Assembly: GCA_963580455.1 (NCBI GenBank)
Contig: OY756967.1
Location: forward strand, 13,848,501 to 13,912,500
Source of the DNA: Euonymus europaeus
Lineage: Eukaryota > Streptophyta > Magnoliopsida > Celastrales > Celastraceae
Reading direction: 5' to 3'
Length of the DNA: 64,000 nt
This document shows, one piece after another, positions 60,224-64,000 of this stretch (positions within the stretch are counted from its first letter, which is position 1; each line of letters starts with the position of its first letter). Position numbers and translations under genes: made by a program. Under the pieces are notes generated by a model that did not search any database, was not told where the DNA came from, and saw only the letters and a list, made by a program, of their open reading frames with translations.

Positions 60224-62743
60224 GACAAAACCGTTACAAGCTCCTCCATAAAGAGAGTTGAGCAACATCGGACTATCAAAGTTGCTCGGTGTACACTTTT
60301 TATTGTTCTTTTATGTTAAATTTTAATAAAATGAGCTTCCACGATTATTTTGATGCCAAAACAACAACTTTCTATGATAAATGGACAAAACCGTTAAAAG
60401 GCCCTCCATAGAGAGAGTTGAGCAACTTCGGACTATCAAAGTTTCTCGGTGTACACTTTATATTGTTCTACTAAGTCAAATAATATGAGTATAAGCTTCC
60501 AAAATTATTTCGATGCCAAAACATTAACTTTCTGTGACAAATGGACAAAACCGTTAAAAGCTCCTTCATAGAGAGAGTTGAGCAACTTCGGACTATCCAA
60601 GTTGCTCGGTGTACACTTTTTATTGTTCTTTTATGTTAAATTTTACGAAAATGAGCTTCCAGGATTATTTCGATGCCAAAACAACAACTTTCTATGACAA
60701 ATGGATAAAACCGTTAAAAGTGCCTCCATAGAGAGAGTTGAGCAACTTCGGACAATCAAAGTTGCTCGGTGTACACTTTTTATTGTTCTTTTATGTTAAA
60801 TTTTGGGAAAATGAGCTTCCAGGATTATTTCGATGCCAAAACACCAACTTTCTATGACAAATGGACAAAACCGTTAAAAGCTCCTCCATAGAGAGGGTTG
60901 AGCAACTTCGGACTATCAATGTTGCTCGGTGTACACTTTTTATTGTTCTTCTAAGTTAAATTTTACGAAAATGAGCTTCAAGGATTATTTCGATGCCAAA
61001 ACAGCAACTTTCTATGACAAATGGACAAAATCATTAAAAGCTCCTTCCTAGAAGGAGTTGTGCAACTTCGGACAATCAAAGTTGCTCGGTGTACACTTTT
61101 TATTGTTCTTTTATGTTAAATTTTACGAAAACGAGTTTCCAGGATTTTTTCAATGCCAAAATACCAACTTTCTATGAAAAATAGACAAAACCGTTAAAAG
61201 CTCCTCCATAGAGAGAGTTGAGCAACTTTGGACTATCAAAGTTGCTCGGTGTACACTTTTTATTGTTCTTCTATGTTAAATTTTACAAAAATGAGCTTTC
61301 AGAATTATTTCGATGCCAAAACACCAACTTTCTATGACAAATGGACGAAACCGTTAAAAGTCCCTCCATAGAGAGAGTTGAGCAACTTCGGACAATCAAA
61401 GTTGCTCGGTAAACACTTTTATTGTTCTTTTATGTTAAATTTTACGAAAATGAGTTTCCAGGATTATTTCGATGCCAAAACACCAACTTTCTATGACAAA
61501 TGGAGAAAACCGTTAAAAGCTCCTCCATAGAGAGAGTTGAGCAACTTCGGACTATCAAAGTTGCTCGGTGTACACTTTTTATTGTTCTTCTATGTTAAAT
61601 TTTACGAAAATTAGCTTCCAGGATTATTTCGATGCCAAAACAGCAACTTTCTATAACAAATGGACAAAACCGTTAAAAGCTCCTCCATAGAGAGAGTTGA
61701 GCAACTTCGGACTATCAAAGTTGCTCGGTGTACACTTTTTATTGTTCTTCTATGTTAAATTTTACGAAAATTAGCTTCCAGGATTATTTTGATGCCAAAA
61801 CACCAACTTTCTAAGACAAATGGACAAAACCGTTAAAAGCTCCTCCATAGAGGTAGTTGATCAACTTCGGACTATGAAAGTTTCTCGGTGTACACTTTAC
61901 ACTGTTCTACTAAGTCAAATTTTACGAGTATATGCTTCCAGGATTTTTTCGATTCCAAAATACCAACTTTCTATGAAAAATAGACAAAACCATTAAAAGC
62001 TCCTCCATAGAGAGAGTTGAGCAACTTTTGACTATCAAAGCTGCTCGGTATACACTTTTTATTGTTCTTTTATGTTAAATTTTACGAAAATGGGCTTCCA
62101 GGATTATTTCGATGCCAAAACACCAACTTTCTATGACAAATAGACAAAATCGTTAAAAGCTCCTCCATAGAGAGAGTTGAGCAACTTCGGACTATCAAAG
62201 TTGCTCGGTGTACACTTTTTATTGTTCTTCTATGTTAAATTTTATGAAAATTAGCTTCCAGGATTATTTCGATGCCAAAACAGCAACTTTCTATAACAAA
62301 TGGACAAAACCGTTAAAATCTCCTCCATAGAGAGAGTTGAGCAACTTCGGACTATCAAAGTTGCTCGGTGTAAACCTTTTATTGTTCTTCTATGTTAAAT
62401 TTACGAAACTTCTAGGATTATTTTGATGCCAAAACACCAACTTTCTATCAAAAATAGACAAAATCGTTAAAAGCTCCTCCATAAAGAGAGTTGAGCAACT
62501 TCGGACTATCAAAGTTGCTCGGTATACACTTTTTATTGTTCTTTTATGTTAAATTTTACGAAAACGAGCTTCCAGGATTATTTCGATACCAAAACACCAA
62601 CTTTTTATGAAAAATGGACAAAACCGTTAAAAGCTCCTCCATAGAGAGAGTTGACCAACTTCGGACTATCAAAGTTGCTCGGTGTACACTTTTTATTGTT
62701 CTTCTACGTTAAATTTTACGAAAATTAGCTTCCAGGATTATTT
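60224..62743 (+). repeat. Domain III duplication, copy 2 with two extra monomers
   Basis: The extra 320 bp lies at about 60,605-60,924 and consists of a plain unit and a 'cttcggacaatc' unit. In the first copy a single unit starts like 60,595 ('actatccaag') and continues like 60,925, so the difference is one clean exchange inside a monomer. A 1 bp loss near 61,412 ('cggtaaacactttt') changes the offset by one. C units lie at 60466 and 61905, and the 6 bp shortened unit is at 62404. Confidence 0.87.
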
Positions 62744-64000
62744 CGATGCCAAAACACCAACTTTCTATGACAAATGGATAAAACCGTTAAAAGTGCCTCT
62801 ATAGAGAGAGTTGAGCAACTTCGGACAATCAAAGTTGCTCGGTGTACACTTTTTATTGTTCTTTTATGTGAAATTTTACGAAAATGAGCTTCCAGGATTA
62901 TTTCGATGCCAAAACATTAACTTTCTGTGACAAATGGACAAAACCGTTAAAAGCACCTTCATATAAAGAGTTGAGCAACTTCGGACAATCAAAGTTGCTC
63001 GGTGTACACTTTTTATTGTTCCTTTATGTTAAATTTTACGAAAATGAGCTTCCAGGATTATTTCGATGCCAAAAGAGCAACTTTCTATGATAAATGGACA
63101 AAAACGTAAAAAGCTCCTCCATAGAGAGAGTTGAGCAACTTTGGACTATCAAAGTTTCTCGGTGTACACTTTATATTGTTCTACTAAGTCAAATTTTACG
63201 AGTATAAGCTTCCAAGATTATTTCGATGCCAAAACATTAACTTTCTATGACAGATGGACAAAACCGTTAAAAGCACCTTCATATATAGAGTTGAGCAACT
63301 TCGGACTATCAAAGTTTCTCGGTGTACACTTTATATTGTTCTACTAAGTCAAATTTTACGAGTATAAGCTTCCAAGATTATTTCGATGCCAAAACATAGA
63401 CTTTCTATGACAAATGGACAAAACCGCTAAAAGCACCTTCATATAAAGAGTTGAGCAACTTCGGACTATCAAAGTTTCTCGGTGTACACTTTATATTGTT
63501 CTACTAAGTCAAATTTTACGAGTATAAGCTTCCAAGATTATTTCGATGCCAAAACATTAACTTTCTATGACAAATGGACAAAACCGTTAAAAGTACCTTC
63601 ATATAAAGAGTTGATTAACTTCGGACAATCAAAGTTGCTCGGTGTACACTTTTTATTGTTCTTTTATGTTAAATTTTACGAAAATGAGCTTCCAGGATTT
63701 TTTCGATGCAAAAACACCAACTTTCTATGACAAATGGACAAAACCGTTAAACGCTCCTCCATAGAGAGAGTTGAGCAACTTCGGACTATCAAAGTTGCTC
63801 CGTGTACACTTTTTATTGTTCTTCTAGGTTAAATTTTACGAAAATTAGCTTCCAGGATTATTTCGAGTATAAATAGCAACTTTCTATAACAAATGGACAA
63901 AACCATTAAAAGCTCCTCCATAGAGAGAGTTGAGCAACTTCGGACAATCAAAGTTGCTCGGTGTACACTTTTTATTGTTCTTTTATGTTAAATTTTACGA
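62744..64000 (+). repeat. Right end: cluster of C monomers and 'catataaagag' units
   Basis: Three C units stand in direct succession, with marks at 63179, 63339 and 63499, spaced exactly 160 bp. Elsewhere C units are isolated. Four units have 'ttcatataaagag' or 'ttcatatatagag' where 'ccatagagagag' is usual (62961, 63281, 63441 and 63601). Their loss of TAG gives open frames of 68 to 82 codons. A last variant unit has 'tcgagtataaatagc' near 63,864. The change in composition may reflect distance from the homogenised centre of the array, but the array continues past the window. Confidence 0.85.

Larger units (their letters stand above)
45241..63640 (+). repeat. C-type monomers of domain III (12 copies)
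   Basis: Marks lie at 45275, 47994, 50554, 51993, 54713, 57592, 58712, 60466, 61905, 63179, 63339 and 63499. Up to 54,713 they share 'tttatgagtataag' and 'ccaaaatt', a CpG-to-TpG change against domain I. Those at 57,592 and 60,466 have 'caaataatatgag'. Those at 58,712 and 61,905 have 'gagtatatgc', and the last three have the domain I form 'cgagtataag'. The right-hand end is thus closer in this mark to domain I than to its neighbours. Confidence 0.88.
1..64000 (+). repeat. Continuous ~160 bp satellite array, about 400 monomers
   Basis: The same 160 bp unit repeats from first to last base, always in one orientation, and both ends of the window lie inside the array. Landmarks in each unit are 'ccatagagag' (position 1), 'cttcggacta' (21), 'tgtaca' (45), an AT-rich core 'ttaaattttacgaaaat' (71-87), 'tatttcgatg' (101) and 'gacaaatgga' (131). 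Most units are exactly 160 bp; a few differ by 1, 6, 24 or 28 bp. Neighbouring units differ at several positions, but blocks of many units recur almost unchanged, so this is a satellite with higher-order structure. No transposon, gene or unique spacer interrupts it. Such arrays are known from centromeres and pericentromeres of plants and animals. The centromere assignment is inference, and the family was not recognised. Confidence 0.97.

Noticed and set aside
62884..63090. Open frame of 68 codons with a true ATG
   Set aside because: The ATG is part of the common word 'cgaaaatgag', present in very many units. The frame is long only because 'catataaagag' lacks the usual TAG. Nothing separates it from the array.
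1..64000. CENP-B box in the monomer
   Set aside because: Words such as 'ttcggactatcaaag' or 'attcgggtaatcaaag' begin with TTCG but lack the required A and CGGG at the correct spacing. The reverse strand does not fit either.
1..64000. CRISPR array
   Set aside because: Repeats are directly adjacent 160 bp units without unique spacers, far longer than CRISPR repeats, and no cas genes are present.
1..64000. Transposon, LTR or tRNA gene inside the array
   Set aside because: No target-site duplication, terminal repeat, polyA tract, transposase or reverse transcriptase frame, or tRNA-like A and B boxes stood out on either strand; every stretch aligns to the monomer.
1..64000. Assembly collapse or false duplication as the sole reason for near-identical blocks
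   Set aside because: Most copies carry scattered private differences and clean whole-monomer changes, which argues for real duplications. It cannot be excluded for the fully identical 1-1069 / 1785-2853 pair without reads.

Overview
The whole 64 kb window is one uninterrupted, head-to-tail satellite DNA array. Its unit is about 160 bp, with roughly 37% GC by my hand count of the consensus. About 400 monomers fill the window, all in the same orientation. I see no gene, RNA gene, transposon, inversion, CRISPR array or unique sequence. This is typical of eukaryotic centromeric or pericentromeric heterochromatin, probably from a long-read assembly. I do not recognise the family and cannot name the species. 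Many variants are C-to-T or G-to-A changes at the five CpG sites of the monomer, which fits a genome that methylates cytosine (a plant is plausible), but this is inference.

Monomer numbering below starts at the first base of 'ccatagagag' (position 1). Recurring monomer types, read by eye, are: plain ('ttcttttatg' or 'ttcttctatg', 'cgaaaatgag', 'aaaacacc'); B ('ttggtg', 'ttcttctagg', 'cgaaaattag', 'cagc' or 'tagc', 'aaaatcg'); C ('tatattgttctactaag', 'acattaac'); D ('ttcttctacg', ending 'aaaagtgcct'); E ('cttcagacaat'); F ('agagggttg', 'tcaatgttgc', 'cttcaagg'); G ('attgatctttt', 'cctaaatagc'); H ('attatttttt', 'agaaaatgag', often 'ggaatatt').

The array falls into three domains. Domain I (about 1-21,000) carries types B, C, G and H. 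It is built from long duplications at offsets of 1,784, 2,880, 6,877 and about 9,757 bp. Domain II (about 21,000-45,150) lacks C, G and H and is dominated by ordered D-E-F runs. Its tandem multimers measure 960, 2,078, 1,279 and about 5,570/6,022 bp. Domain III (about 45,150-64,000) has C again, with duplications at offsets of 6,719, 1,439 and 2,874/3,194 bp, and ends in a cluster of consecutive C monomers.

The layout is a nested hierarchy: 160 bp monomers, local dimers of 320 bp, multimers of 6 to 13 monomers, and blocks of 3.6 to 6 kb copied again. Copies differ by whole monomers or by hybrid monomers, the signature of unequal exchange between misaligned repeats. Each standard monomer contains a 9 bp inverted repeat with a 10 base loop, the best candidate for a functional element. 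The short open frames of 61 to 83 codons occur only where the recurrent TAG of the monomer is mutated; I treat them as non-coding. All boundaries of the larger blocks are approximate because they were read by eye.
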